A stretch of 5,675 nucleotides of DNA. Origin: Phycisphaerae bacterium (GTDB taxonomy: Bacteria; Planctomycetota; Phycisphaerae; Sedimentisphaerales; SG8-4). Made by a program: the position numbers and the translations under genes. The notes beneath the pieces are model-generated. The model had not been told where the DNA came from. It saw only the letters and a program-made list of their open reading frames with translations, and made no database searches. Every line of letters begins with the position of its first letter. Position 1 is the first letter of the stretch. Below are positions 5,637 through 5,675 of this stretch, piece by piece. The stretch is taken from the NCBI GenBank assembly GCA_030603035.1, contig JAUVYQ010000156.1:1-5675 (forward strand), read 5' to 3'.

Positions 5637-5658
5637 TCGACAAACAGACCCATTGCAA
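5630..5658 (-). promoter_or_regulatory. Sigma70-like promoter for the three-gene - strand run
   Basis: On the - strand, TTGCAA (5653-5658) is a -35 with 4 of 6 consensus bases. It is followed by a 17-bp spacer and TAAAAT (5630-5635), a -10 with 5 of 6. Start of transcription would fall near 5622-5624, giving a leader of about 114 nt before the ATG. This is the only convincing promoter seen ahead of the S55, propeller and fumarase genes. Confidence 0.55.
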
Positions 5659-5675
5659 GATAAAATAAATTTTGT

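Overview
The window looks like bacterial chromosome of about 50% G+C. It is densely coded: one partial gene on the + strand and three complete genes on the - strand. My best guess is an anaerobic planctomycete of the Phycisphaerae/Sedimentisphaerales type. The reasons are a two-subunit-type, oxygen-sensitive class I fumarase subunit, secreted proteins with Asn/Pro/Glu/Asp-rich linkers, a polysaccharide- or peptide-degrading type of secreted protein at the left edge, and A/T-rich seven-base repeats. The phylum is inference. Acidobacteriota and related groups carry similar S55 and propeller proteins.

Layout. Bases 2-439 (+) hold the last 145 codons of a protein ending in a galactose-binding-like beta-sandwich. 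It converges on, and overlaps by 8 bp, the fumarase alpha gene (432-1295, -). Reading the - strand from the right edge, there is a sigma70-like promoter (5630-5658) and then a structured leader of about 114 nt bounded by an 8-bp inverted repeat (5542-5623). After these come an exported SpoIVB-type (S55) peptidase-like protein of 611 aa (3674-5509), an exported beta-propeller/Ig-like protein of 774 aa (1337-3661), and the fumarase alpha subunit of 287 aa (432-1295). The gaps are 12 and 41 bp, so the three genes are probably co-transcribed. All three - strand genes are intact.

How they work together. The S55 protein and the propeller protein are translationally close: a tandem stop overlaps the downstream Shine-Dalgarno sequence, and both proteins are exported. 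They probably form one envelope module, with a protease-like protein and a large binding or scaffold partner. The fumarase alpha gene behind them has no metabolic link that I can see. Its beta subunit, needed for activity, is not in the window.

The most unusual signal is at the level of DNA. Near the 5' end of each - strand gene there are arrays of about four A/T-rich 7-bp units. In two genes the arrays lie inside the coding sequence and encode the signal peptide. In the third they fill the intergenic leader. A 7-bp period is not a codon period, so codon choice alone does not predict it.
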